64,000 nt of DNA from the NCBI GenBank assembly GCA_039881145.1, contig JAYKKI010000016.1, forward strand, positions 8,209,001-8,273,000, in the 5' to 3' direction. The position numbers and the translations under genes were made by a program. The notes under the pieces were generated by a model. That model was not told the DNA's origin. It made no database searches and saw only the letters and a program-made list of their open reading frames with translations. Position 1 is the stretch's first letter, and each line of letters begins with the position of its first letter. Positions 12,981-26,223 of the stretch are shown here, in pieces. The DNA comes from Druceiella hillmani (taxonomy: Eukaryota > Arthropoda > Insecta > Lepidoptera > Hepialidae).

Positions 12981-14660
12981 TCGATTTGACTTTTTCAAGA
13001 CACATTACGCTTGAAACACTCCCCTTGATTTCGTAATTTTCCTATCATCGTCCTATCCTTAACAGAATAACGCAGATTGGAAGATCTTAAATATAACACA
13101 TGTATATAAGTTTTAAATAAATTGTTAATAGTACATTGTTACTTCTAATTAATCTGTATAATTTAATTAAAAAAATATTTGAATTAACGAGTGTAAATAA
13201 ATGTCAATTTATCGAAAAAATTGTAATTTTCAATTAACTCCTTCTTTGTGTTAAACAAAATAATAATAATTCAGTGATAATAATTCAATTTAATTCATAA
13301 AAGTATGCAATTTTTCATCGACGTTTCTTTATGACGTTATCAGGTAAAACTATCGACCGTAAACCGACTTTACAGACAACCAATTTTTTTAGTAAGTCAT
13401 TAGACTACAAAATTTTATTTTCTTTCAAATTTTGTTTGCAAAAAAGCTAATCTTTTAATATAAATATAGTTTAAAAAGGAATAAAAACCTATACCATCAC
13501 ATTTAATAACAAAATAAGAACTATATTCTGCCATACTATGTCTGTATTATAATATATTTCAAATTTATTTTTCTTACAGTCATTTTAATATAAGTAATGA
13601 TGGCTCTTATTTAGCGGAACGCAACTTGGAATTAAGCGGACTTCTTTTTTGGACATTTATTTATTTGCCTCATATTTTACATATTATTACCGGGACAAGT
13701 TAAATACTGAAAAGTCCGATTTCCCGGGTCATAAACTCAAAAAATATTAAAAAATTTTTAAAATATAAGCATAATTTGAATATAAATTATTTCATTCAAT
13801 AAAAATCACGTGCGCTTTTGCAATATACAATGAATTATTACAAATTCAATTTATAAAACTATAATCAATATTGTAATATAAACATTGCACATACTGTGGG
13901 GTTTAACTAAAAGTGACAAGAGACAAGTATTTTGGATTAGTTTTCTCTTTCTTACATTGTGGCTTTTATGGAGCCTCGTCGTTTCGTTTCTTAGGTTCTT
14001 TGTTTGCATGTAATATGAATGCTTGTAAAATAAATATATATCAGAATTAAATACGCATAAGTATGTGAAGATTGTTACTAAAACTTATTGTAATCGTTAC
14101 TCCAAGCAAAGGCCTGGCTTTAGGATGAAGTGGCCATAGACATGAAATTGTCGCTTGTTATTTCGTCGACACTGATGGTTTTCTGATTATTTTGAGCACA
14201 ACTGATGAAATTAGTCAGTGCCTTTGTATATGTTGAGTGGCTTTAATTCATGTTTTTTAGGGTACATACTATTATAAAAATGAGTTTCAAAACGTTATTG
14301 TGACTTGTGAGGAATTCAAATTTGTACATCAGTCTATTTGTAAGGATAATGAACATATTGTATTTAGTCAGGAAAAAAAGTGTTACACTTTCGGATAGGC
14401 CTGCTCTCAATTAAATAATGGTATACATTTTTATGTCTTACAAAATATATTTCGCGTAGTATGTAAAGTTTGTTGGTTAGTAGGAAGTTTACAGCGGAAT
14501 ATTGTTTTTCCAGAATTAAGGATTTTTCCAAACGAAAAATGTTTTGAATACGTCTGGTTACTCTGATTTGAATAAATTAGCGCATTTACCACTAAGACAT
14601 CAAGTTACAAGAAAAAAAAGGTAAACGCTGTCAAATAATTTCATAATTTTGGTTCTCGAT
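12981..14660. other. AT-rich stretch, no gene seen
   Basis: No supported feature on either strand. Confidence 0.5.
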
Positions 14661-14694
14661 CGTCTTCAAATATCAAAAAATATATTTGAAGACG
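14661..14694. repeat. Perfect 13-bp hairpin, 8-nt loop
   Basis: CGTCTTCAAATAT is followed after CAAAAAAT by its exact reverse complement. A GCGCGCGG run follows directly, and then a short duplication of CGTATCTGTTCA (around 14,708-14,740). Confidence 0.85.
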
Positions 14695-15089
14695 CGCGCG
14701 GACGACTGCGTATCTGTTCATATGCCGTATCTGTTCAAACATCATATCACAGAATTGTACAAATATGCAATTCAAATGAATACCGCCTGACGAAGTTCAG
14801 CACTTTGCGTTAGTGCATAGTGCAGTTCTTACGGCTCTATAGATTCTCAAACTTTATTGTTTTTAAAGCAAAAATACGTCGTTTTGTTACGTTAAAATTT
14901 GTAAAAATCGCAATGCAATTAAAACATATCAAATCCAGATATTTCCTTTCATTATTAGGTATTCTTTGACAATTTTTTTTTTCGTTTTACATTTCCCTCA
15001 TGTCATGTCAAATGTCGTCAAAGTAGTTAGTGCACGTAGTGTCGATAGTTTAATATTGGTAAAACATAATAAGATTTTGTGTATTTTGT

Positions 15090-15147
15090 AATGATATATT
15101 CTGTGTATTACTAATGATATATTCTGTGTATTACTAATGATATATTC
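15090..15147. repeat. 23-bp tandem repeat, about 2.5 copies
   Basis: The unit AATGATATATTCTGTGTATT+ACT repeats exactly at 15090, 15113 and (partly) 15136. This is a minisatellite with no interruptions, hence young. Confidence 0.92.
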
Positions 15148-18100
15148 TTGAGTACTCATTCCAATACTATTATTTACACTTCCTGTCTAACTAGAATACA
15201 AAGAACAATGGATATAGACGACTGGAATATATGATTTTTTTCTTCAAAAACGTAATGCGGTTTGATCGATGATACTAAGTACTACCGCTATCGGCAGATA
15301 CCATTCCTGCTTTAAATTGGCATCCAGCTCCGGATTTGGTTAGAAATTTATTTTAAACAAATTTAGGAACCATCAAAAATGGGTTTACTATAGAAATAGG
15401 TTTTTATGAGGACGTTCATCAAACCATAATAAGGTTTTTTATAATTACAGTTTCTTATTTTTTCTTTAAAAGGTACATATAGACCATCACCCATTATATG
15501 GATTAGATACTCTTGGTACAAGATTTCGTAAAATATTTTGTATCGACTGAGTTGTTAATTATCCCCGGTGTCCATTAATTACTAACTTTAATAGATATAT
15601 TATTTAGAAATAACAATTAATCGCTGTGTGTAGGGTATAAAATTTCATATAAGTCCCGAATAAACGTTACTTTTTGTTAATATGTATATTTGAGAGTAAC
15701 TCATACATTTTTTTTTAAATAAATAATTAAATTTAATTTTTTTTAAGTTATGCGAGCAAAAAAGCGTTTCTTTAAACCTTGTAAAAGAAAATTGGTACAT
15801 ATAATATTTAGTACATTACGTATTAATATCCTAAATATATTACTTATAAAATAAATACATTTTAAGCATTATTTCGGTTTCCGACTATATCCTGGTTTAT
15901 TTGGTTTTTCCCCTTTTCCTTGGTTATTTGGTTTTCCTGTTCAGAATATAAATGATAATCAAAATGAACAGTTTCGGGAATCACCTAGAAAATAATAATT
16001 ATGAAAATATCTTAATATGTTCTGAACTTCCCGAATTAAACGACTTCGAAAACAGAACCATCGAAATGATAGTTTAAAAGACGAGACAAGTACACAACGT
16101 ACGAGAAGAAAATATAACAGCATTGAAAGCGATACATTAAAATCCGGTTAGCTAGTCAAAGAGGGTAAGTAGTTTTGAATATACTCCAGATAATATACTT
16201 CCAGATAATATACTCCAGATATACTTGATCTTTATAATTTTATGTTTTAACTTTGTATTTTCTTTTTATATTTTCATGTTTTTACACCTCCTTTATTCAG
16301 GGCGCTATTATGTGCAAACTCAATATTTTAACTATTACATGCAGTTTAGTTCTAATACCAATTGCATTTAAAATTTTTAAGTTTTCGAACGATTTATAAG
16401 ATAATGAATACTTTTTGACTTTACTGTTTCCTAGTACTGTGTGAAAGTTATGAAAGTGTGAGTGTACATGCATTGGGTTTTTATGCCTCTGTTATTAATA
16501 GTGATTGGTTTGGCCTTTGTGTGAGTTGGCTAAAAGTGGATAGAATATTATATTGCTTAGTGTGCGTGCACCCAAGTTATACAATGGGTTTTGCACGAAT
16601 AGCCCATCGTGTACAGCAGAGCGCGCGTTTTCCCTATCTTTGGTTCGATCATTCATCTATTGGAATTGAAAAGCAAAATTCAAAAATGATAATAACTGGA
16701 ACGTTTTTAACGGATGAAGTATGTCACTTCGTTTAATAAGTACCGTCTTTTAGAAGAACCGTTTCTTCGTTTTATTACTATTTTCTGTGCATTGTAATTA
16801 AGAGTTAACATTAAGATTCGATTCGTACTTTGCAACCCTCTGGGTACACATAAAATATGTAATATTAATGAAATGGATGGCTGGCACTAAGTGAAAAAAT
16901 ATTCATAAACAATTTATAATTTTGTTTTTGTAAATAATTATCAAACTGGCTCCTAAAAATAAATGGCGCCATTCAATCATCGGTCAAAATCTTGGGCTAC
17001 TAAAACTACACTGGGCAAAGTTTTATCCGTGCGGATCTTGGTTTAATTACGGCTAATTATCCGATATTTTACAGTCATTTTTATCAAAACTTGTCAGAAA
17101 GTCTACTAGGGTTTATCATACAGAATTTTCGTGATTTTCTTGCTATCAAATGTAGTGTTGCTTTATTAAACTCCTTGGTCCGTAGCATTCTTGAAACGAA
17201 TGCAGTATTTTAGCCTCCGTATTAAGGCCAAGAATATATGTATTTTTATGTTGGTGGAAATATTAAAAAGTACAATCGGTTTTTTTATTATAAAATGCAT
17301 GAAAGGCATCCTTATTTATTCCCTTCTGAATTTATAATAGCCATGATCAGATGAATTTCCCTTTAGCTTTGGCGGAAATTGCTTTTAATCTTGTATTTTT
17401 TTAAATTAATAAATAAAAACATTGGCAATATCTCCTGGCTACTCTTAACAGCTGGATGTCATAGTTTATTTTACCTACCTAGAGGGCGCACAGCGTTTAC
17501 TCCTTTTTAGTGTACTTGTATTGTTTAAGGCCGTATTCTAAGATGTACCCATTTTTTGATATTTTTTGTTTCATTGGCAGCTTCAGGAATGGAGTTATAG
17601 AGTCGCTTGGTGATTTACAAATGATCACTAGTCAAAATTTTATTTATTGGAATTATTGTGTATTTTTATTCTGTTCTTCTTCCTATCAGTTTTTGTTTTT
17701 ATGACCTTGTATTAAACCATTTACTTTTACATTCTTCCATATGTCCAACGCTGTGGGTAAATCTGTAAATTGGGCATAAAGTTTTTAAGAAGTAAGTAAA
17801 CAAAATAAGTAAATAAATAAAATGATGTTTATCTATCTATTTAAGCGGCAAACTTAATACACTGTCTCATTAATATTTAACGATTTTCGTGATATAAATG
17901 AAAAAGGTGTACAGGCGAAATAAAATACCTAGGGAAATCATGACTACTAGTCAGCGACAGACACACAAGGAGTATTACCGTAAGGAGGACGTAATGAATA
18001 CCGCAAGAGAGAATAATTAAATTTTGAAAGGACTAACTTCCACAGAGCCAGCATGGAGTATTATTCTTAGAGAACAATATTATAATGTTCCCGGCTTTGT

Positions 18101-19533
18101 CAAACACAAGGCAGCGTCGAACGGAGTGGTCAAGATATTGAGAATAATCTACCATCATAAATGAGCAAAAATTATTCTGCCAACTGCCTCAACGGAGGCT
18201 TTTTTATAATAACATAAAAATATCTCGTTCCGTTGTGCAATAGGAACACCTCAATACAAAACATTATTTGGGCGCAAATTCAAAGTTAGTTAAAGGCGCT
18301 CAACATCCTATCTTATTTACTTTCGACCATTGAAACTAAGGAACAGTTGAAAACTTTGCCAGAACAACAACGCAGTAATAATAAGCCTAGTCAAAACAAT
18401 AATACTGATTTGAAAACTAATAGCCTCATAATTTCAAGTAATAACTTGATATAATTTTTACCAAAGAAATTATTTCTCGAACATACGTTACTAATTGTAT
18501 TTAAGCGACCGTAAGATAAATGTCCTACCTCGATGCAAACTACCGCCATTCACATGAACATAGGTTGAAATTACTATTATGTTATATTCTACGAAATATT
18601 TACAGTTTAAATTTTTTTAGCTAACTATTACTGCATCGGAATAATTTTTTTATTAATTGCTAATTATTACACAATGGGTTACTCATATTTCCAACAGGTC
18701 GTAATTTAATACTTAAACTTAAAGAAAATTTTAGTTTCGTTTATAATTCAATTAATTACCTGAGAACTTATTACATGTAGATTATATTTAGTGGATTGGT
18801 TTTTACACGACTGGGCAAAAAGAAACGTTATGTTTTCATGATTAACGTATATGGCTGTTTGAGTTTCTTTGTCCACCCGTAGAGACGAAAACGTTTAAGG
18901 ACGAAAAGAAAAAATGATAAGTAATGAACAATAAATAATCTACTGAGAATCTCCGCTTGGCCATGTACGATATAAGTCAAAAATGTTCAAGCATGATATG
19001 TCTCGGTTATGGAACGACGCAGATTTAACTACAATATATAAGGGCTCAAAATTGTTTTCCAAATTTAATATTTTATCTTTAGAATACGACGTTACCAATA
19101 ATAATTCGGACTAGTTTACTATCAGACAGACCTTTTCAATAGTGATGCAAATTTTAATCAAAGAACGTAAATTTTCCTGTGATAAATGGGGCATGTTGTG
19201 ATAGCAATCCAATATTATAATTTTTGCTACTTTTCAGTTAAATTTTTTCACACAGTGGTGTTAATTTTATTTCTCTTTTATTTATTCAATAATATAATTT
19301 AATTAAGATTGCCTGTGAAATGCTTCTGCTCGTTTATGTGTGCTTAGTCACAGAAGATCATCATTTTCCGAAATATTATCATGATTTTTGGAATGTCATC
19401 ATTTTGTCGTAACGTTAAACTCTTTATGAAGACTCCATTAAAGAAATAATAAAATCAGAAAGTTCTTATGATTATTCATGTCTTTGTCTATGTATTTGAT
19501 ACTCTATATTAAGTTACATGTCAGTTGCTGTGG
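15148..19533. other. Long stretch without a supportable gene
   Basis: About 4.4 kb. 16,185-16,220 holds three imperfect copies of CCAGATAATATACT. A 92-codon plus-strand frame at 16458-16736 has unusually high codon diversity for this DNA, but its product is unrecognised and it lacks splice or neighbour support. A run with few stops on the minus strand around 17,500-17,780 might be a retroelement remnant, but no diagnostic motif is present. Confidence 0.4.
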
Positions 19534-19646
19534 ACTAGGGATGAGCCGAATAATCGCTAAATATTTGGTATCCTGTATGTTCGGCATATTTTTCAATGTT
19601 TGTATTCGGCCGTATAGTTTAATTGCCGAATTATTACCGAATATAA
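19534..19646 (+). repeat. Possible hAT-type repeat fragment
   Basis: The sequence begins CTAGGGATGAGCCGAATAAT and then has repeated CCGAAT/ATTCGG words in both orientations (TATTCGGCCG, GCCGAATTATTACCG). CAGGG-TG-like ends and ATTCGG-rich interiors are typical of hAT-related non-autonomous elements in insects. Only one end is visible and no 8-bp target duplication was found, so this is a family-level guess. Confidence 0.3.
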
Positions 19647-21040
19647 AAAAAAGGCTTTCGTTTCATATTTTTTAATAACCCATAACTTTGCTATATTATA
19701 TTAACATAGCGAGCGGTATTTACCATGATTAATGAATTAAGTTTAGACGTAAAACTCAAACATATTAGTCAAAACAAGAAAAAAACACCGACATTGATCA
19801 TCATAGTAACTTAAATACCAACAAAACAACAAACTTGAAATCAACAAGGCGCTTACCATAAACATAAGATTAATATTATATTAAAATAATAGGAATATAG
19901 CATAATATAGCATAGCATATATAGCATAGCAAAATAATAAAGATAAATTTCAATCTGAAATAATAATTTGAAAAATACAAAAAAATGTTCAATTCAATTT
20001 CCTTCAAATTCAATTTCCTTCTTCGAAAAACAGACGTTTCCTGTACACAGAAGAAGCAGGAGAGGATTAAAAAAATTTAGCTAAACTGACTGTGTGTACA
20101 TAATTTTCTTCGTTTTTTGTTCACCATATGAATGGATTGAGATTGCATTGTCATAATTATTCGTTTAAATAACTTCGTAATTTTATTGGAATTGCCTTTT
20201 AGGAATTTCTTCGGACACATTTTATACATTCGGGAAATGAAAATTACATCAAATTAATTTTAGTTGTCTCATGCTTATTCCAAAACTCCATGAATTTTGA
20301 ATGTTAAAAATTAATTCGATGAACAAATAAAAATTTAAAATACTCTTTTTTAAGTCCTTAACTGTCAAATTAACTTTCATTATTATTATTATTTAATTTC
20401 GCTCCGTGGAGTAAAATAAAATTATAATAATAGCGAAAGGTACGATAAAGTATATTTCGGTTGTAAAATACGCCAATAAAAGGAGAAACCCATTGGTTTT
20501 TTCAGTTTTATTTACGATTTTATCTTTGACTCAAGTACAAAATATTGGTATGTACCTACATATTTTAGTTTAAAACAATAAACTCAGTAAAATGATGTAT
20601 ATTATTTTGTTACATCTAAGCTCAGAAATAATTTTGTTTCAGTCAATTTCTGTCGAGTTAGTTAAATATTTAATGAATTGCCAAAGAAATTTAATAATTT
20701 CTGCCTTCCGTCTCTCGACACGTCTTGATTGGATAATTAATCTATATTAAGATTAATGAAGAGAAATTGTGATGAAGTTCTTTGGCTCACACAGTATATC
20801 AGTCTCTTTTTGTAAATTGTATTTCTGTAATAACTTTAATTTACGAACTCTTGTCTAATGCCGCGAACTTATATTTAAAATAAGAATGGTAATTTTAAAA
20901 CTGAACATGTACATATGTTGATAATTAAAATGTGATTGAATGATAAGTATAAATCTAAGACATTAAAATTTACGAATATGAAAGTGGTGCTAATAAAAGT
21001 AAAGTCCCTAATAGATCCTAATTTATCTAAAGTAAAACGC
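19647..21040. other. AT-rich stretch, no gene seen
   Basis: Only low-order repeats are present, for example AGCATA words near 19,900-19,930 and AATTCAATTTCCTTC twice near 20,000. Confidence 0.5.

Positions 21041-21099
<59 letters not shown>
21041..21099. repeat. (TA)n microsatellite, ~59 bp
   Basis: Pure TA array. Confidence 0.96.
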
Positions 21100-21100
<1 letters not shown>

Positions 21101-21990
21101 AAATAAACAAAACTTTCGTTAGGAAATAAAACAAAATATATCAGATAAAAAAATAGAATTAAAAGTATTTTGATTAAGCAATTTTCTTACAAAACTTTTC
21201 TATTTGAAGAAGACCTTTACAAATATTTTAGTACAGTTTTGCAAAAAATACCTATATTATTACAATATCGTAGTTTTTAAAAGAAAAATGAAACTTAAGT
21301 TATAGATATTTTGATGCAAAAACGCTGATTAAACAATTATTCCTTAATGTGAAGAAATTATTATTTCAGGACATCAGATACTTAGCAATAAATGTGACAA
21401 AAAAAACACTACTTCGTATTATTACTTCAAATGACGCCATATAAAAGATTATATTTACGGCTAAGTTTTAATCATACTTACAGCTAAATTCCATATCTGG
21501 TTTGATTTTTTTAAATTTCACTTGTCCTAAACAGGATGTAGACCATTTATTTCGGTAATTATCTTCCAAAATCTGATGATCAATATTTATCTTGGCTGAA
21601 GCATCGAGAGTTTTGTAATTAGAATTGAAAACTGAACAACATCCGCTAAACATGACATGTCTGACGTTTACCGCTAAGGAGAGCAATACTAAGACTCTAC
21701 TATTTTGGTTGCAGCATTAAGTTGCACACGAAATAATGTCGCATGAAAGAACGTCGTCAGATTTCTGCTAAACAATAACAGACCAAATACCGTATGTATC
21801 CGATAGATCATTATGATATAGCAAAGATCACCTTTTGACTTTAGTAGCAAATCCCGAACATCACTCCAGACCAAAATTCTCATAGAGATAAATTAAAAGC
21901 ATTAAATTAAGGAGGGTTGAATGTTTCCTCGTACTGATTGACTTCAATCATCTTTTGGTACTTTTATTAGACGATGGAGATTACATGAAG

Positions 21991-22165
21991 GTAGAATAAA
22001 TTATATTCTATTATACTAATCTTATATTCTGTGAAAAATGACTTACATTTTTTACAGATTTCGTATGACATGTAAACTTGAAGTTTGACATACTAATAAA
22101 TCTGCGTATATTTATAGAGTTAATACTCAAAAGTTCCTTTATACCTATTGATATAAATTTTAGAG
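21991..22165 (+). repeat. 175-bp dispersed direct repeat, copy 1
   Basis: Runs from GTAGAATAAATTATATTCTA to ATAAATTTTAGAG. It is nearly identical (about ten substitutions, no indels) to 24073-24247. Inside, GTGAAAAATGACTTACATTTTTTACAG forms an imperfect inverted repeat. The segment downstream in copy 1 continues into a different tandem series, whereas copy 2 continues into unrelated sequence, so the repeat edges are sharp. Family unknown. Confidence 0.93.
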
Positions 22166-22600
22166 GCCTTGCCAAGATTAAATAAATGTACTCAAACACT
22201 ATACGTGTATTGCTCATCTGTATGAAGTTACAACGACCACTTTTCGGCGCCATCATCAGACGATGGACATCTTACAAAAGCAAATACCTTGCCAAGATGA
22301 ATTAATCATGCTTAGGTAAAGCATGGATAGTTTCCTATTCGTCGTAATAAAATTATTGTGACCATCTTTTAACACTTTTCAGCATCATAATAATACCATA
22401 TACATCATACAAGAACGCCAATCCATATACATCACGCAAGAACATCATTACACAAGAACCGTTATGAAGGTATAGTGACCACAGTTCGATACCATCATTG
22501 GACCATGAACGCAGTGTGAGATCAAAGGTCTTCCTAAGGTGAATCAAACATATGCAAATATAACAGGTCTGCTTCTCCACGTTTTGGTATTACTATGACA
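22165..22600. repeat. Diverged tandem series, ~120-bp spacing
   Basis: The motif CCTTGCCAAGATGAAT, with variants, recurs at about 22,166, 22,287 and 22,528 (spacings ~121 and ~240). Each copy is associated with an ACCATCATCAGACGATGG-like block and a CTGTATGAAGTTACAACGACC-like block. A shorter run of CCATATACATCAYRCAAGAAC words occupies 22,395-22,460. It looks like an old tandem array with roughly four unit lengths. Confidence 0.6.
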
Positions 22601-23154
22601 CCTTCCGAGGTCATATCAATAATTTCAGCTTAGTCGGATAAAGGGAAGTGGGTCAAAATCTACTTGTAAACTAAGACCTAAGCAGACAGTCTGGCTGACA
22701 AACATGTAAATTATAAGAAAAAGCTCGTAAAAAAAATAAGATAACAAAGCAAAATTATAAAATGATACTTTTAAAATTATTTTAAATTAAAACAAAAGTG
22801 ACATGTTGTGTTTTAGTAAGAGTATTTTGATCGATAAAAATGATCAAGTCGAAAGAATGCTTTGCTTCGTGTTGAGAGTAGTTTATTTGTAAAAGAATAG
22901 ATTTTTTGAGGCGCATAGTAGAAAACATCGATTCAAATATATCTTTATATTTATTAAAAGCATTTACTTCAAATTTGGAACTTTAATAAAAGTATTGAAA
23001 TATAGATATAATTGTCCTTAGTAGTTTATATTTTTTAGTGATTAGATCAAGACGCGTACAGTTGATGGTAGTTGTAACTTTTTTTAAATATCTCTTAATT
23101 TAACGAGTTGTTCTATTCCAAACATATAAGGCAACGTATCGTTTTAAAACATGA

Positions 23155-23199
23155 CGAATAAAAAAAAAAGAAAAAAGAAGAAAAAAAAGAAAAAAAAAA

Positions 23200-23237
<38 letters not shown>
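23155..23237. repeat. Purine tract followed by (TA)n
   Basis: About 45 bases of almost pure A with scattered G, then about 18 TA units. The following base starts a perfect hairpin. Confidence 0.95.
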
Positions 23238-23244
<7 letters not shown>

Positions 23245-23285
23245 TCTTTGAAACAAATGTTAGCATTTGTTTCAAAGAATCTTTT
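23238..23285. repeat. Perfect 22-bp hairpin, TTAG loop
   Basis: AAAAGATTCTTTGAAACAAATG (in two parts: 23238-23250, 23251-23259) is followed by TTAG and its exact reverse complement (23264-23285). It directly abuts the (TA)n tract. Possible sources are microsatellite-driven fold-back duplication, or the joined ends of a small palindromic element. Confidence 0.93.
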
Positions 23286-24072
23286 GACAAATATTTTTTT
23301 ACAGATTAATAATTTAACGTTGAAAGAAATTGAACTCAGTGCACCATTCATGAACATGTATTGAAATTGTAGTAGTTTTCAGTGATTTCTCTTGAGTGTT
23401 AATATTTCACACTTGTTCAACGTGTACAGGCCGACATTTTTATTATTTACGTAATAAGTACTAAACATATTATGATTTATATTATTAATTTATAAGGTAC
23501 AATTTCAAACCCGATATTTAACTCTTTACCGTTTTATTTTTCATTATTACTTTCAATATTGATATACCTCAAGTTGATAAAATGTCACCGTGTTTCTGTC
23601 GCGTCTGGCAAGAGAGGTAATTGTCTCATGTAATATTCTACTTTCAGCAGTTTGATCAATTTTGATTTTATACAGTACGGTAACAGTGGATTTTATAATA
23701 ATCACTTAATGCCTGATAATCTGAAACGTTTTATGAGTTTGGCAAATTTGATCGTTTCTTCAGTACAGTGACGGTTATTCACAAGTACCAGTCTAACATT
23801 GGATATAAATGGGTATACTCTGATCATTCAGCCCTATGCATAGGACTGTTAAGTATTTATACGGGTCTTATTTCAGGTCGGTGGCGACATTTTGGCCTTG
23901 TACGGTAGCTCTTATTTCAGGACTAAATCGAGGATATGTTACTTCGGATTTAAAAGCGAAGCCGAAACTGATATAGTTTTGTGGAAGGTTTTTGTTATAT
24001 GTATAATAAGAACAACATTCGTAATTAATTTTTTAATTTTCTTATCAAATTATTTCTTGACAAGATTACCTT

Positions 24073-24247
24073 GTAGAATAAATTATATTCTATTATGCTA
24101 ATCTTATATTCTGTGAAAAATGACTTACATTTTTCACAGATTTTGTATGACATGTAAACTTGAAGTTTGACATAGTAATAAATCTGCATATATTTATAGA
24201 GTCAATACTCAAAACCTCCTTTATACCTATTGATATAAATTTTAGAG
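24073..24247 (+). repeat. 175-bp dispersed direct repeat, copy 2
   Basis: Second copy of the unit at 21991-22165, in the same orientation and of the same length. The separation of 2,082 bp with unrelated intervening sequence argues for two insertions of one element, or an old local duplication disrupted later. Confidence 0.93.
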
Positions 24248-25928
24248 TGACAAATGAAGTGATAAATTATTTTTGTAATATGAATTGAAGAATGAATTAA
24301 AAATAAATCAAGATAATTTTTAAGAATTTTAATTAAAAAAGTTTTAATTTTAGTTAAAAGTCCACAAAAGTCGATACCCCGCTCCCTCATGAAGTGCTGA
24401 AATCAAAATTATGAAAAGGAAGCGTTGCTAGAAGATACCCTAAAGTTATAGAAAAACTGGAGCAATTATTCTACATTTCATACTCTCGGGAAATTCACAA
24501 TATTTTTACGTTTATGCAATATATACTAGTCAATATATTTGCACCATAAATAATGATATCTGTGATATGTAAGAAAAAATAAGAAAATGAAAACATAATC
24601 TTTGTATCGTTAAACGTGCCTTAGTGTAAATGGAACCCCTCTAATATGTTTTTATCCCGTTGCAATAGGTCTTATATTTACTGCCCGTTCGTCAGTCTGT
24701 CAGAGGTTTCTAACTTCTAAACTAGAAAGAAAGTAGAATCGAATTAGAACTTCTTAAATAAATTAGACTTTTTCTTTGATAAAATTCATGTACGATAAGC
24801 ATGTCTCCTTCAAAAATGCCATTACATACAATGCTTTAATTCGGATTCAGTTTTTATTATATCGTATTAATAAATAGAAAACACTGAAGAGAACGAAATA
24901 TGAAATATTGTAAAAAATTAAGAGTTAAAAAAAACCGAGATTCATTATTAGATTTTTATGCCTCTGAAATATATGTGGGAAAAAATATATTTGAACGGTA
25001 ACACTTTTATAGAAATATTGTGCATCCTTAAACGCTTAAAATGTTTATCGTACATAAGTGTGTATAACTACTCACACAGGTTTATACATTTTGCAATAGA
25101 ACGCCATTAAAAAAATAGGGAACCAAATACTCGAGCTGATTTCTAACTTGTTTCATGCCAAAATAATATATAATAAATTGACTGAGGAAACACATTGGAA
25201 AGCCCTGGTATTAAGTAATACAAATCCAAGCTTTCCCATTGGCTTTATTGCTATATCCGCCAAATAACCACGAAGAAGCGGGCATTCATCCATCGACTAT
25301 TTTCTGTATCAGAGACGAACCCGCACCAGAACGTCGCTCATCACAGAGAGACGTTTGTTTGAATTGGTAAATTGGCAAACCACTGGTAACGCTCCACAAT
25401 TTATATTACTTTGCAATAACTTGCTTATACTATAACTCTAATAATTGAATAATCTTCATGTTATTCGCAAATATAAGGCCGTGCGCAGTTTTAATCGATA
25501 TTACTTACCAGAATAGTGAATTGCAAAATTCTGGATATTTGCAGCTTGGCTGATGCTTAAAAAAGAGTCAGCAGCAAAATTATTTATTCCTACGTACTGT
25601 TTTCTGTCTCCATGATACGAAGAGAAGAAACGTAAGAGTGGCAGAGAGAACCTAGCTTAGCCAAAACGGTTTACTAGAATGTAATTACCCATGCAATTAA
25701 GTTTTACTAGTTGTTGAAATACGCAATATTCACAATAAAATTGAGTCAGCCAAATATGATACAAAGTCAATGAAGTATGCGAGATTTGTGATTGTCGAAT
25801 TTCCAATACGAAGTCCGTGTTGCTTTGATTTCTACAAATAGTTTGTTCTAATAAGGATCTTTAAAATGTTATTATTTATGCTTTTATTGTCATACGCATA
25901 AATTTCTGCCAGGAAATACTTACAATCG
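24248..25928. other. AT-rich stretch, no gene seen
   Basis: 24,640-24,830 contains GTCAGTCTGTCAGAGG and AGAACTTCTTAAATAAATTAGAC, words reminiscent of Lepidoptera repeat families, but too short to assign. 25,240-25,400 is less AT-rich with no recognisable content. Confidence 0.4.
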
Positions 25929-26032
25929 ACAAATGGCAGCACTGTGCATATTAGATTCATTACATGTTACTGGTAAAATGAAGTATGTTTTGTATCTAGG
26001 AGGTTTTGTCCTAGGTTGCACTACTTTATTAC
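25929..26032 (+). repeat. ~100-bp local duplication, copy 1
   Basis: Starts ACAAATGGCAGCACTGTGCA and ends TTGCACTACTTTATTA. It matches 26127-26223 at about 85% with small indels, in direct orientation about 195 bp apart. Confidence 0.88.
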
Positions 26033-26126
26033 TTCCTTAAAAATTGTCTAAAAAATGCCTTTGAACTGCTATCTTCGTTGCTTTCTCCGTTAATCACAAC
26101 AAGTTGCACCTTTGAAATTATTTCTG

Positions 26127-26223
26127 ACAAATGGAGCATTGTGTACATTAAATACCATGTTACTGATAAAATGAAGTATATTTTGTATATAAGAGGTTTG
26201 TCCTAAGTTGCACTACTTAATAA
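26127..26223 (+). repeat. ~100-bp local duplication, copy 2
   Basis: Starts ACAAATGGAGCATTGTGTAC and shares AAAATGAAGTAT, TTTTGTAT and TTGCACTACTT blocks with copy 1. The intervening ~95 bp is not duplicated. Confidence 0.88.

Noticed and set aside
16635..16650. TGGTTCGATC as a tRNA B-box
   Set aside because: No A-box at the right distance and no cloverleaf could be drawn. No tRNA gene was found anywhere in the window.
16458..16736. 92-codon plus-strand open frame with relatively diverse residues
   Set aside because: No family resemblance, and no supporting splice sites or neighbours; kept only as a note in the regional entry.
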